This document shows positions 1-7,032 of a DNA stretch of 9,228 nt, piece after piece. Made by a program: the position numbers and the translations under genes. The stretch spans positions 1-9,228 of the forward strand of contig JBGOTP010000205.1 in NCBI GenBank assembly GCA_041476545.1, in the 5' to 3' direction. Source of the stretch: JBGOTP01 sp041476545. GTDB lineage: Bacteria > Acidobacteriota > Vicinamibacteria > Vicinamibacterales > CAVVIG01. The notes under the pieces are model-generated. The model saw nothing but the letters and a program-made list of their open reading frames with translations. It was not told the origin of the DNA and did no database searches. How positions within the stretch are numbered: position 1 is the stretch's first letter; each line of letters starts with the position of its first letter.

Positions 1-987
1 AACCTCGCGCTCTACAACCACGTGCGGAAGACAGCGTCGCCGGAGATCGCGAACGATCAGTGGGCCGTGATTGCACCCGTCGCGCACTGCTCGTACACGC
101 GCGCCACCGCCGACACGATCGTCGGCGAGCGCAGCATGGGCGACGCCCGCCTCGACTACAACGACATCGTCTACGGATTCTTCGATCGGTTCCTGAAGGG
201 CGAGAAGACGACGCGCCTCGACACGCTGCCGAAGGTCACCTATTACACGATGGGGATCGACAAGTGGCAGACCACCGACACCTGGCCGCCGGCGGGCGCG
301 CAGCCGCTGACGTTCTATCTCGCAAGCGGCGGCAAGGCGAACACGCTGAACGGCGATGGCACGCTCGCGCCGGCGGTGCCCGAGGCCGACAAGCCCGACG
401 CGTTCACCTACGATCCGATGAACCCGGTGACGTCATACGGTGGCAACGTGTGCTGCGCCGGGACGGCCGTGCAAGCCGGCGCCTTCGATCAGCGGCGCAT
501 GGAAGCGCGCGAAGACATCCTCGTCTTCACGAGCGACGCGTTCAAGGAAGGCACCGAGGTCAGCGGGCCCATCACCCCGACGCTGTACGTCTCATCGGAC
601 GCGAAGGACACGGATTTCACCGTCAAGGTGCTCGACGTCTATCCCGACGGCCGCGCCTACAACCTCGACGAGTCGATTCAGCGGATGCGATATCGCGACG
701 GCTACGACAAGCCGCTCGCGTGGATGCAACCAGGAAAAATCTACAAGGTGACGTTGCAGCCGCTCACGACCAGCAACTACTTCGCCGCGGAACACAAGCT
801 GCGGATCGAAGTGTCGAGCAGCAATTTCCCGCGATTTGATCGCAACTTGAACACCGGCGGGAACGACTACGACGAGAGCAAAGGCGTCGTTGCGCACAGC
901 GTCGTCCACCACTCGAAACAGTACCCGTCGCAGATCGTGGTGACGGTGGTCAGGCGCTCGTCGAATAGCTCCGTCGCGGTCAGGTAG
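1..987 (+). CDS. CocE/NonD-family serine hydrolase, C-terminal part (5' end outside window)
   Basis: The reading frame is open from base 1 (it begins NLALYNHVRK) and stops at TAG 985-987, so the GTG at 22 is only an internal Val codon. 328 residues are visible. Numbering from base 1, the APVAHC segment at residues 25-30 fits the catalytic-His region of the CocE alpha/beta-hydrolase fold (H29). The nucleophile Ser and the Asp would lie upstream, outside the window. A linker with MGIDKW and DTWPP is typical before the C-terminal domain. From about residue 170 to 315 comes the jelly-roll X-Pro dipeptidyl-peptidase C-terminal domain, recognised by ILVFTSDAFKEG, VSGPITPTLYVSS, DTDFTVKVLDVYPDGRA and SSNFPRFDRNLNTG. 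Known members hydrolyse acyl esters, X-Pro peptides or beta-lactam side chains; the substrate here cannot be told. Adjacent cysteines sit at residues 151-152 (GGNVCCAG). The family call is firm; the specific reaction is unknown. Confidence 0.9.
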   Translation, partial: NLALYNHVRKTASPEIANDQWAVIAPVAHCSYTRATADTIVGERSMGDARLDYNDIVYGFFDRFLKGEKTTRLDTLPKVTYYTMGIDKWQTTDTWPPAGAQPLTFYLASGGKANTLNGDGTLAPAVPEADKPDAFTYDPMNPVTSYGGNVCCAGTAVQAGAFDQRRMEAREDILVFTSDAFKEGTEVSGPITPTLYVSSDAKDTDFTVKVLDVYPDGRAYNLDESIQRMRYRDGYDKPLAWMQPGKIYKVTLQPLTTSNYFAAEHKLRIEVSSSNFPRFDRNLNTGGNDYDESKGVVAHSVVHHSKQYPSQIVVTVVRRSSNSSVAVR

Positions 988-1009
988 GTTCCGTCAAGGC
1001 CTGAACCCA

Positions 1010-1017
1010 TATAGAAT
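1010..1017 (+). promoter_or_regulatory. Putative -10 element of the kinase gene
   Basis: TATAGAAT spans 1010-1017, with TAGAAT (1012-1017) matching five of six bases of the sigma-70-type -10 consensus, in otherwise GC-rich DNA. The kinase ATG is at 1027, so transcription would begin only a few bases before it. No Shine-Dalgarno sequence lies between the box and the ATG. The -35 region 17 bases upstream (TTCCGT, 989-994) is a poor match. The promoter call is inferred from sequence only. Confidence 0.5.
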
Positions 1018-1026
1018 CTGTCCACC

Positions 1027-3303
1027 ATGGACGGCAAGACCGTCTCGCACTACCGGCTTCTCGCGCAAATCGGCTCCGGCGGGATGGGCGTCGTCTATCG
1101 CGCCGAAGACCTGAAGCTCGGGCGTCAGGTCGCACTGAAATTCCTGCCGCGTGAGATGGCGACACAGCCTGAGGCCCTCGATCGCTTCCGGCGCGAAGCG
1201 CGCGCGGCCTCCGCCTTGAATCACCCGCATATCTGCACGATTCACGAGATCGATGAAGTGGACGGCCAGCATTTCATCGTGATGGAACTCCTCGAGGGCG
1301 CAACGCTCAAAGATCGAATCGATGGCGGTGCGATCGACCTGATTCAGGCTGTCGAGATTGCGGCCCAGGTCGCCGATGCGCTGGACGCCGCGCACCGAAA
1401 GGGAATCATCCATCGTGATATCAAGCCGGCCAATATCTTCATCGCCGAGCGCGGCACGGCAAAAGTGCTCGATTTTGGCATCGCGAAGCTGGCCGATGCG
1501 AATCCGGACAGTTCACTGACCGGCGGTCTGACGCAAACCGGCACGTCGCTGGGCACTGTGGCCTACATGTCGCCCGAACAGGCTCGCGGCGAGGAGGTCG
1601 ATTCACGAACCGACCTCTTCTCCCTGGGCGCTGTGCTCCACGAAATGACGACGGGACAACCGCTGTTTCCTGGCCGGACTCCCGCGATTGTGTTCGCAGC
1701 CATTCTGAACAAGGACCCGGTGCCGGCCGCGAGTATCAACCCGAAGATTCCTCCGCCGCTTCAAGCCATCATTCAGAAAGCCGTCGCGAAGGGGCGCGCC
1801 GAACGCTACGGCAGGGCATCGGAGATGCGCGACGAGCTTCGGGCCGTGAAGACCTCGAGCGGTGGGGCCACCGGCGAGACGCGCTCGATCGCCGTGCTGC
1901 CGTTCAGCGACATGAGCGCGCAGCGAGACCAGGAGTACTTCTGCGAGGGCATGGCCGAGGAATTGATCAACGCGCTGACCAAAGTTGACGGCCTGAGAGT
2001 CGCGTCGCGCACGTCGTCGTTCCAGTTCAAGGGGAGGAACGAAGACATCCGCGGCATCGGCGAGCGGCTCGGGGTTGAATGCGTGCTCGAAGGCAGCGTG
2101 CGCAAATCGGGAAACACACTTCGCATCACGGCCCAGCTCGTCAAAGTCTCGGACGGCTACCACTTGTGGTCGGATCGATTCGATCGTGAAATGGAAGACA
2201 TCTTCGCCATCCAGGACGAAATCGCCGGGACGATCGTGGAAACGCTGCGCGCGACGCTGGGCGGCGGCCCAAGACATGCGCGGCCGCCGGAGAAACTGGT
2301 CAAGCGCTACACCGACAACGTGGAGGCCTACAACCTGTACCTGCAGGGACGGAACTTTTGGAGCAAGCGTTACATCGGCCTGATGTGGAAAAGCATCGAG
2401 TGTTTCAAGAAGGCCATCGAGCTCGACGATTCGTACGCGCTCGCGTACACGGGTCTCGTAGAGGCCTACTACGTATTGGGCATGTATGGCACGCTCCCGC
2501 CGAGCGAGGCCGGCGCGGTCGCGAAGACATATGCCGACAAGGCCATGACACTGGACGATCGATTGCCTCAAGCGCACTACGCTCAGGGCCTGGTCAAGTT
2601 GTATTTCGACTGGGACCTTCACGCCGCCCGCGCAGCGTTTAGACAGGCCCTGGTACTGGACCCGACCTATTCCGATGCACAGAACTGGTACGCGATACCC
2701 TGCCTATTCTTCGATGAGACAGAGGCCATCGATTCGGTTTCCAGAGCCGTGGAATTGGAGCCGTATTCGGCGCTTGCCGCCGCGGTGTCGGGGTTTGTCC
2801 TGTACATTCTCCACAAGAACGACCGGGCGTTGGATTTCTGTAACAGAGCGCTGGAGCTGGATCCGGACCACCTGTTGGCCAGGTGGGCTCGAGGACTCGT
2901 CCATCTGTCGGGCCCCCACAAGGACGCTGGCGTCAGCGATCTGGAGAAGGCTCTTGCGATGATCGGGCGGAGAAGCTTTTTCCTCGGTCTGCTCGGATAT
3001 GGATATGGTACGGTCGGACGAACCGCAGACGCCGGAAACATTCTGGCCGAACTCGAGGGCAGCCGATCGACTCAATACGTGTCGCCGCTGTTCCTGTCGT
3101 GGGTGTATTTGGGCCTTGGAGAAAGGGACGTCGCTCTGAACAACCTCGAGCTTGCAGTCAAGACACGGGATCCGATCATGTTTGCCATCGGGGCGCCGAT
3201 GTACGACCTCGTGCGACACGAACCTCGCTTCAAGAAGATCGTCGATGTGTTTGCTCCCGGTTCACGGCCGCTGATCAGGAGCTGGCTGGAGAGGCGGCGC
3301 TGA
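1027..3303 (+). CDS. Serine/threonine protein kinase with TolB/FlgO-like domain and TPR repeats
   Basis: A 758-residue protein. The Hanks-type kinase domain covers about residues 9-275 and all catalytic residues are present: Gly-rich loop GSGGMG (16-21), Lys38 in VALK, helix-C Glu57, HRDIKPAN (129-136, with catalytic Asp131), DFG Asp149, SPE at 182-184 and Asp196. It should therefore be active. Residues 287-408 (starting SIAVLPFSDMSA, ending after HLWSDRFDRE and the DEIAGTIVETLR helix) match the TolB/FlgO-like domain often paired with TPRs in kinases and adenylate cyclases. From about 430 to 745 there are TPR-type helical repeats (e.g. FKKAIELDD, FRQALVLDP, CNRALELDPDH). No membrane segment is evident, so it is probably cytosolic, unlike PknB-type receptors. 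The ATG at 1027 is supported by the kinase domain beginning at residue 9. The 39-base gap to the hydrolase contains a -10-like box. Substrates and stimulus are unknown; the TPR part probably binds partner proteins. Confidence 0.94.
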   Translation: MDGKTVSHYRLLAQIGSGGMGVVYRAEDLKLGRQVALKFLPREMATQPEALDRFRREARAASALNHPHICTIHEIDEVDGQHFIVMELLEGATLKDRIDGGAIDLIQAVEIAAQVADALDAAHRKGIIHRDIKPANIFIAERGTAKVLDFGIAKLADANPDSSLTGGLTQTGTSLGTVAYMSPEQARGEEVDSRTDLFSLGAVLHEMTTGQPLFPGRTPAIVFAAILNKDPVPAASINPKIPPPLQAIIQKAVAKGRAERYGRASEMRDELRAVKTSSGGATGETRSIAVLPFSDMSAQRDQEYFCEGMAEELINALTKVDGLRVASRTSSFQFKGRNEDIRGIGERLGVECVLEGSVRKSGNTLRITAQLVKVSDGYHLWSDRFDREMEDIFAIQDEIAGTIVETLRATLGGGPRHARPPEKLVKRYTDNVEAYNLYLQGRNFWSKRYIGLMWKSIECFKKAIELDDSYALAYTGLVEAYYVLGMYGTLPPSEAGAVAKTYADKAMTLDDRLPQAHYAQGLVKLYFDWDLHAARAAFRQALVLDPTYSDAQNWYAIPCLFFDETEAIDSVSRAVELEPYSALAAAVSGFVLYILHKNDRALDFCNRALELDPDHLLARWARGLVHLSGPHKDAGVSDLEKALAMIGRRSFFLGLLGYGYGTVGRTADAGNILAELEGSRSTQYVSPLFLSWVYLGLGERDVALNNLELAVKTRDPIMFAIGAPMYDLVRHEPRFKKIVDVFAPGSRPLIRSWLERRR

Positions 3304-3360
3304 ATCAGGTGCCCGCTACAGATTGTTCCCGTAGGCGAGCGAAGATCGAACGTCTGGAAC

Positions 3361-4197
3361 CTATTTGAGCAGGACGTTCAGCAAGGCCGCCAGGCGTAGG
3401 CCGCCCAGTTGCAGCTGGCGATCGATCGCGGGCATTGCGGCCGCTCGATACGCGTCGTCGAGGACGACTGCCTGCGTCGGCGGTCCGGCTGGCGAGAATC
3501 CCCGGTAGCGATAGACGACGCGCACGGCCACTTCGTGACTCTCTTCGGCCCACGTGACGACATCGAGCCCCGGCGGCGCGTGATGCGACGCGAGGTCGAT
3601 GAGGAGCCGCTCGGCGCGTACGACATCAGTCTCCCGTGACAGATTGATCAGCCCCGTGTCCCACACGGCATGCAGGTTCGTCGCGGCGCCGTTCCCACGG
3701 CGCAAGGCCGCGACCCGCACGTCGTTGCCGCCCCGATCGTGATTGTCGATGACGTGAAGCGGCTGATGGAGATCGCCGACGAAATGGATGAGAAACTTCA
3801 GCGCCTCGGCCTTGCGCGCATTCGAGCCGCCGGACTCGACGAGCGCGGCCCGCGCCCTCCCGATCTCGGCGATCACACAATCCCCTTTGGCAGTCGCGCG
3901 GCAGTGGCGCGCGGCGGTGTACCGCGTCTCGCCAACGGGAATGTTCACGAAATGCCAGTTGGACGTCTCCGGGCGCTCCGCTCGTACATCGTCCGCCCAC
4001 GTGGCCGCCGCGACGAACGCATCCATGTCGCCCTTGAGCAACGCACCCGCGCGTTGTCGCGCGTCGGGCGTCATGCGCGCCCAGGCGATCCGCGCGATGA
4101 CGTGATGGCCCTGGGCTCCCCAGGCGGACACGCTGACGGTGTTCGCGGTGGACGCCATCACCGCGAAGACGCACACGATGACGAGCCGTAATGTCAT
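3361..4197 (-). CDS. Secreted S1/P1-type zinc-dependent nuclease
   Basis: A 278-residue protein from ATG 4197-4195 to TAG 3363-3361. Residues 1-25 form a signal peptide (Arg4, hydrophobic core, cleavage after VSVSA), so it is exported, probably to the periplasm or medium. The mature protein would begin Trp-Gly; in P1/S1 nucleases this N-terminal Trp itself coordinates zinc. All nine expected trinuclear-zinc ligands are visible: W26, H31, D69 (ATWADD), H82 (NWHFVNIP), H138, D142 and H148 (IHFVGDLHQPLH), H176 and D180 (NLHAVWDT). C99 and C107 may form a disulfide. The family cleaves single-stranded DNA and RNA to 5'-nucleotides and may be 3'-nucleotidase, which suggests nucleic-acid scavenging. 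A GTG at 4230 would add 11 residues; I prefer the ATG because it gives a normal signal peptide. The gene converges on the kinase (57-base gap) and diverges from the DUF2339 gene. No clear Shine-Dalgarno precedes the ATG. Confidence 0.94.
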   Translation of the reverse strand: MTLRLVIVCVFAVMASTANTVSVSAWGAQGHHVIARIAWARMTPDARQRAGALLKGDMDAFVAAATWADDVRAERPETSNWHFVNIPVGETRYTAARHCRATAKGDCVIAEIGRARAALVESGGSNARKAEALKFLIHFVGDLHQPLHVIDNHDRGGNDVRVAALRRGNGAATNLHAVWDTGLINLSRETDVVRAERLLIDLASHHAPPGLDVVTWAEESHEVAVRVVYRYRGFSPAGPPTQAVVLDDAYRAAAMPAIDRQLQLGGLRLAALLNVLLK

Positions 4198-4239
4198 GGA
4201 ACCTGGACCGATCGAACTACCGGGCGTCACACAAAATGG

Positions 4240-4245
4240 ATTATA
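4240..4245 (-). promoter_or_regulatory. Putative -10 box (TATAAT) of the nuclease gene
   Basis: Read on the minus strand, bases 4245 to 4240 are TATAAT, a perfect sigma-70-type -10 consensus. Transcription would begin near 4233, giving a leader of about 36 bases to the ATG at 4197, or an almost leaderless message if the GTG at 4230 were used. The -35 region is not recognisable: at 17-base spacing it reads TACTCC. This is the only AT-rich patch in the divergent intergenic region. Confidence 0.55.
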
Positions 4246-4253
4246 GGTCTCGA

Positions 4254-4267
4254 ACTCCAGTGGGAGT
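4254..4267. repeat. Short inverted repeat in the divergent intergenic region
   Basis: ACTCC (4254-4258) and GGAGT (4263-4267) are perfect 5-bp arms around a 4-base loop. The repeat lies just upstream of the nuclease TATAAT box, between it and its expected -35 region. It could be a small operator half-site pair, but arms this short arise by chance easily. Confidence 0.25.
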
Positions 4268-4311
4268 AATCTGACGCTTGTTGACCCGCGGATGGTCCGT
4301 CGGATCGCGAT

Positions 4312-4315
4312 GGAG
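4312..4315 (+). promoter_or_regulatory. Ribosome binding site of the DUF2339 gene
   Basis: GGAG at 4312-4315 lies eight bases before ATG 4324 and five before the in-frame GTG at 4321. The spacing favours the ATG. It is the clearest Shine-Dalgarno element in the window, in contrast to the kinase and permease genes. Confidence 0.55.
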
Positions 4316-4323
4316 CGTGCGTG

Positions 4324-6990
4324 ATGCTGTCCGTCCTCCTGTTCATGCTCGCTATCGTGTTGGTCGCTCTTCAGATCTGGCGATTCCGGCGATGGACCGA
4401 GCGCGTGGATCTCGCCGTCACAGAACTGCGCGCGCGCCTGGACGGACTCGAGGCGCGGGCCGCGGCGCGTCTCACGCCAGACGCGCAGCGCAGCCCGACA
4501 GTCGTCGTACCGCCGCAGCCCGTGTCGCGCTCGGCCCAGCCGCCCGCATCCATGCCGCCTGCCGCGGCGCGAACGATCCCTCCGGCACCTGCCACGCGAG
4601 AGGTCGATGCCGCGAGCAATCCGGCTGAAGCCGGATCCCGCGAATCAACCGCCCCCCGCGGATCGAACGCGCCGGCGCTGAGCGCTGCGATGAGTGCGGA
4701 ATCGCTCGAAACCGCGATTGGCGGGCGCTGGCTGCTGTACATCGGTGTCGTCGCCGTCATTCTGGGCGTCGGGTATTTCGAGAAACTCGCGGTCGACAAT
4801 CAATGGATTGGGGAAGGCGCGCGCGTCCTTCAGGGCGCGGGCGTCGGCCTCGTGCTCGTCTACGCAGGGCTCTGGTTCATCCGCTCGGGGTTTCCCATCT
4901 ACGGACAGATGATTGCCGGCGGCGGCACCGCTGTTCAGTACGTCTCGGTCTACGCCGCGTTCAACTTCTACCATCTCATCGGCCGGCCGTTTGCCTTCAC
5001 GCTCCTCTGTGGCGTGACGATGCTGGCGGCGACGCTGGCGGGGCGTCAGCGATCGCAGGGGCTCGCGTTGATGGCCGTTGGGGGCGGGTTCATCACGCCG
5101 TTTCTCCTGCCGGGGCAGACCGATGCACAGCTGGCCCTCTTCGGCTACGACACGATCCTGATCGCGGGCACGATGTACCTGGCCCATCGCCGCGACTGGC
5201 CGCTGCTGAACGTCGTGAGCTACGGCCTCACCGTTCTCACCGTCCTCGGCTGGGCCGCGCAGTTCTATGCGCCGTCGAAGTATCTAATGACGGAGCTCTT
5301 CCTCACACTCTTCTGCGCGATGTACCTCTATATCCTGCGCGAGAGTCAGCGGTTGTCGCGGTTTGGCGCCGACCTCTCGAAACTGCTGTGGTCGGCTCCG
5401 GTCCTGTACTACCTGGCCTCGATCGCGATTCTCGCGGACCATCCCGCGGCGCTGCTGGTGTACCTCCTGGGCCTGGCGCTCGCCGGGGCCGTCGTCAGCC
5501 TCAACGTTCGCGGCACCCTGAACTCGATCGTGCGCCTCGTCTTGTGGATCGCGACGTCGGGCCAGCTCATTCAGTGGGCGGGTCAACACGCCGGAGAGGA
5601 CTGGCTGCTCGCGGGCCTTGCGACGGTCGTGGGGGTGTACCTGATCCAGCTCGTCGCGCACGTCGAGGCGACGGTGTGGTCCGATCGTCGTCTGAATCCG
5701 GCGGAACTTGCCGTCCTGCACCTGACCGGCCTTGGCGCCTTCGCCGCCGCGTATGCGCTCGTCAACGCCGTGAATCCAGACGCAGCCGCGCCGGTCGCCG
5801 CGCTCCTTGCCGCATGGCAGAGTGCGCTCGCATTCTGGCTGGCGCCACGCGATCGCGAACACGCTCTTCACTTTGCCGCGCTCGGATTCACGTTGCTGAT
5901 GATTGCGATTGGCCTCCAGTTCCATGGCGCCTGGATCACGATGGCGTGGGCGGCGGAAGGCGCCGCTATCGTCTGGCTCGGCCTCGAGGAGCGTCGCGAC
6001 TGGCTGCGCGCGGGTGGCCTGGTGCTGCTGGCGATCTCGGTGGCACGACTGTTCGCGCTGCAGTTTGCGCCTCGTTCACCCGACCAGGCTGTTCTCCTGA
6101 ATCAACCGACCGCCTGCGGCCTCTTCATCATCGGACTGATCTATTGGCTGGCCTGGCTGCACCATCGCCGCAACGACACCGGCCAGTACGCGATCGAAGT
6201 CGGCGCCGGGCTGGTCGGTGCGCAACTCCTGACGTTGTCGCTCGCCACGTCCGAGATCGACGCGTACTGGGCCGTCCGCGGTGCGACCGGGGCGTGGTCG
6301 ATGGCGCGCACCGGGCTGCAGTCGATGGTGTGGACGGCCATCGGCGTCACCATCGCGTGGCTGGGGCTCGTCTGGCAGCAGCAATGGATGCGCGCGGTCG
6401 GCGGTCTCCTGCTGACGGTCGCCATCGGGCTGGTCATCTGGCTGCAGTTCGCGCGCGTTCCGCTCACGTACGTTGTGATGGCGAACAGCCGTGTGACGTC
6501 GGTGGTCGTCGTCATCGCGCTCCTCGTTGGTCTTGCGCGTCTCTATCGTCAGTACGGCCAGCCTCAGGCGGCCACGATCCCGGCATTTGCCGTCCTTGTG
6601 CTCACGGCCAACGCGCTGATGCTGCTGTTGCTGACGAGCGAGGCGACGGCCTACTGGCGGTTACGCGACGGGTTGAGCACGTCGGCGGCCGGCCTGAACA
6701 GCATGGCCGATGGTCAGTTTGCGCGCGACCAATTCGCACGGGAAATGACGCTCTCGATCACCTGGGCGCTCTACGCGACGGGGCTCATCGTGGCTGGAAT
6801 CCGAAAACAGTACGCGCCCGTTCGTTATCTGGCGATTGCGATCTTCGGGGTCACGATCGGAAAGGTCTTCCTGTTCGACCTGCCACGGCTCGGCGAGATC
6901 TACCGCGTGCTCAGCATCATCGGCCTTGGGATCGCCCTGCTCGTCACGTCGTATCTGTATCACCGGTTCAGGAGCCGGTTGCAGTCGTAA
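4324..6990 (+). CDS. DUF2339-family polytopic membrane protein
   Basis: An 888-residue protein, typical of the family length (about 900). An N-terminal hydrophobic segment (residues 1-19) is followed by a charged, probably coiled helix (about 22-50) and an Ala/Pro-rich linker to about residue 105. The DUF2339 core begins near residue 130 with GGRWLLYIGVVAVILGVGYF and runs to the C-terminus. By eye it has about 26 further membrane helices, ending in the family-typical KVFLFDLPRLGEIYRVLS segment and a last helix before YHRFRSRL. No catalytic motif is recognisable and the family has no established biochemical function; it sits in the inner membrane. An in-frame GTG at 4321 would add one residue. 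The gene diverges from the nuclease, sharing a 126-base intergenic region, and is followed after 42 bases by the permease gene. I recognise no promoter of its own, and no terminator follows it. Confidence 0.9.
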   Translation: MLSVLLFMLAIVLVALQIWRFRRWTERVDLAVTELRARLDGLEARAAARLTPDAQRSPTVVVPPQPVSRSAQPPASMPPAAARTIPPAPATREVDAASNPAEAGSRESTAPRGSNAPALSAAMSAESLETAIGGRWLLYIGVVAVILGVGYFEKLAVDNQWIGEGARVLQGAGVGLVLVYAGLWFIRSGFPIYGQMIAGGGTAVQYVSVYAAFNFYHLIGRPFAFTLLCGVTMLAATLAGRQRSQGLALMAVGGGFITPFLLPGQTDAQLALFGYDTILIAGTMYLAHRRDWPLLNVVSYGLTVLTVLGWAAQFYAPSKYLMTELFLTLFCAMYLYILRESQRLSRFGADLSKLLWSAPVLYYLASIAILADHPAALLVYLLGLALAGAVVSLNVRGTLNSIVRLVLWIATSGQLIQWAGQHAGEDWLLAGLATVVGVYLIQLVAHVEATVWSDRRLNPAELAVLHLTGLGAFAAAYALVNAVNPDAAAPVAALLAAWQSALAFWLAPRDREHALHFAALGFTLLMIAIGLQFHGAWITMAWAAEGAAIVWLGLEERRDWLRAGGLVLLAISVARLFALQFAPRSPDQAVLLNQPTACGLFIIGLIYWLAWLHHRRNDTGQYAIEVGAGLVGAQLLTLSLATSEIDAYWAVRGATGAWSMARTGLQSMVWTAIGVTIAWLGLVWQQQWMRAVGGLLLTVAIGLVIWLQFARVPLTYVVMANSRVTSVVVVIALLVGLARLYRQYGQPQAATIPAFAVLVLTANALMLLLLTSEATAYWRLRDGLSTSAAGLNSMADGQFARDQFAREMTLSITWALYATGLIVAGIRKQYAPVRYLAIAIFGVTIGKVFLFDLPRLGEIYRVLSIIGLGIALLVTSYLYHRFRSRLQS

Positions 6991-6995
6991 GGGTC

Positions 6996-7025
6996 TTGCG
7001 TGACTATAGTTCAATAAACTATAGT
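6996..7025 (+). promoter_or_regulatory. Putative promoter of the ADOP permease gene
   Basis: TTGCGT (6996-7001) is a half-match to the -35 consensus. After an 18-base spacer comes TATAGT (7020-7025), five of six for the -10 box. Transcription would begin around 7032, essentially at the ATG (7033), and no Shine-Dalgarno sequence is present. The element overlaps the palindrome described separately, so a protein bound there should affect transcription. Inferred from sequence only. Confidence 0.45.
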
Positions 7026-7026
7026 C
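7002..7026. promoter_or_regulatory. Perfect 10-bp inverted repeat, likely operator
   Basis: GACTATAGTT (7002-7011) and AACTATAGTC (7017-7026) are perfect reverse complements around a 5-base spacer (CAATA). Each arm contains ACTATAGT, itself self-complementary, at 7003-7010 and 7018-7025, with centres 15 bp apart. The second copy contains the putative -10 box and ends seven bases before the permease ATG. The symmetry and position suggest a site for a dimeric repressor. ADOP permeases are often found with PadR-family regulators, but no regulator gene is in the window, so its identity is a guess. It is a poor terminator: AT-rich stem, no T-run. Confidence 0.6.
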
Positions 7027-7032
7027 TCCGAC

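Noticed and set aside
1603..2622. 339-codon minus-strand ORF inside the kinase gene
   Set aside because: Antisense to the conserved kinase, TolB-like and TPR segments, with composition typical of an antisense frame in GC-rich DNA.
3325..3360. GTTCC (3325-3329) and GGAAC (3356-3360) as a terminator between the convergent kinase and nuclease
   Set aside because: Only five base pairs with a 26-base loop and no T-run on either strand. I see no convincing terminator in this 57-base gap.
7002..7026. The palindrome as a terminator of the DUF2339 gene
   Set aside because: The stem is AT-rich, no U-tract follows, and it lies over the permease promoter and close to its start codon, which fits an operator better.
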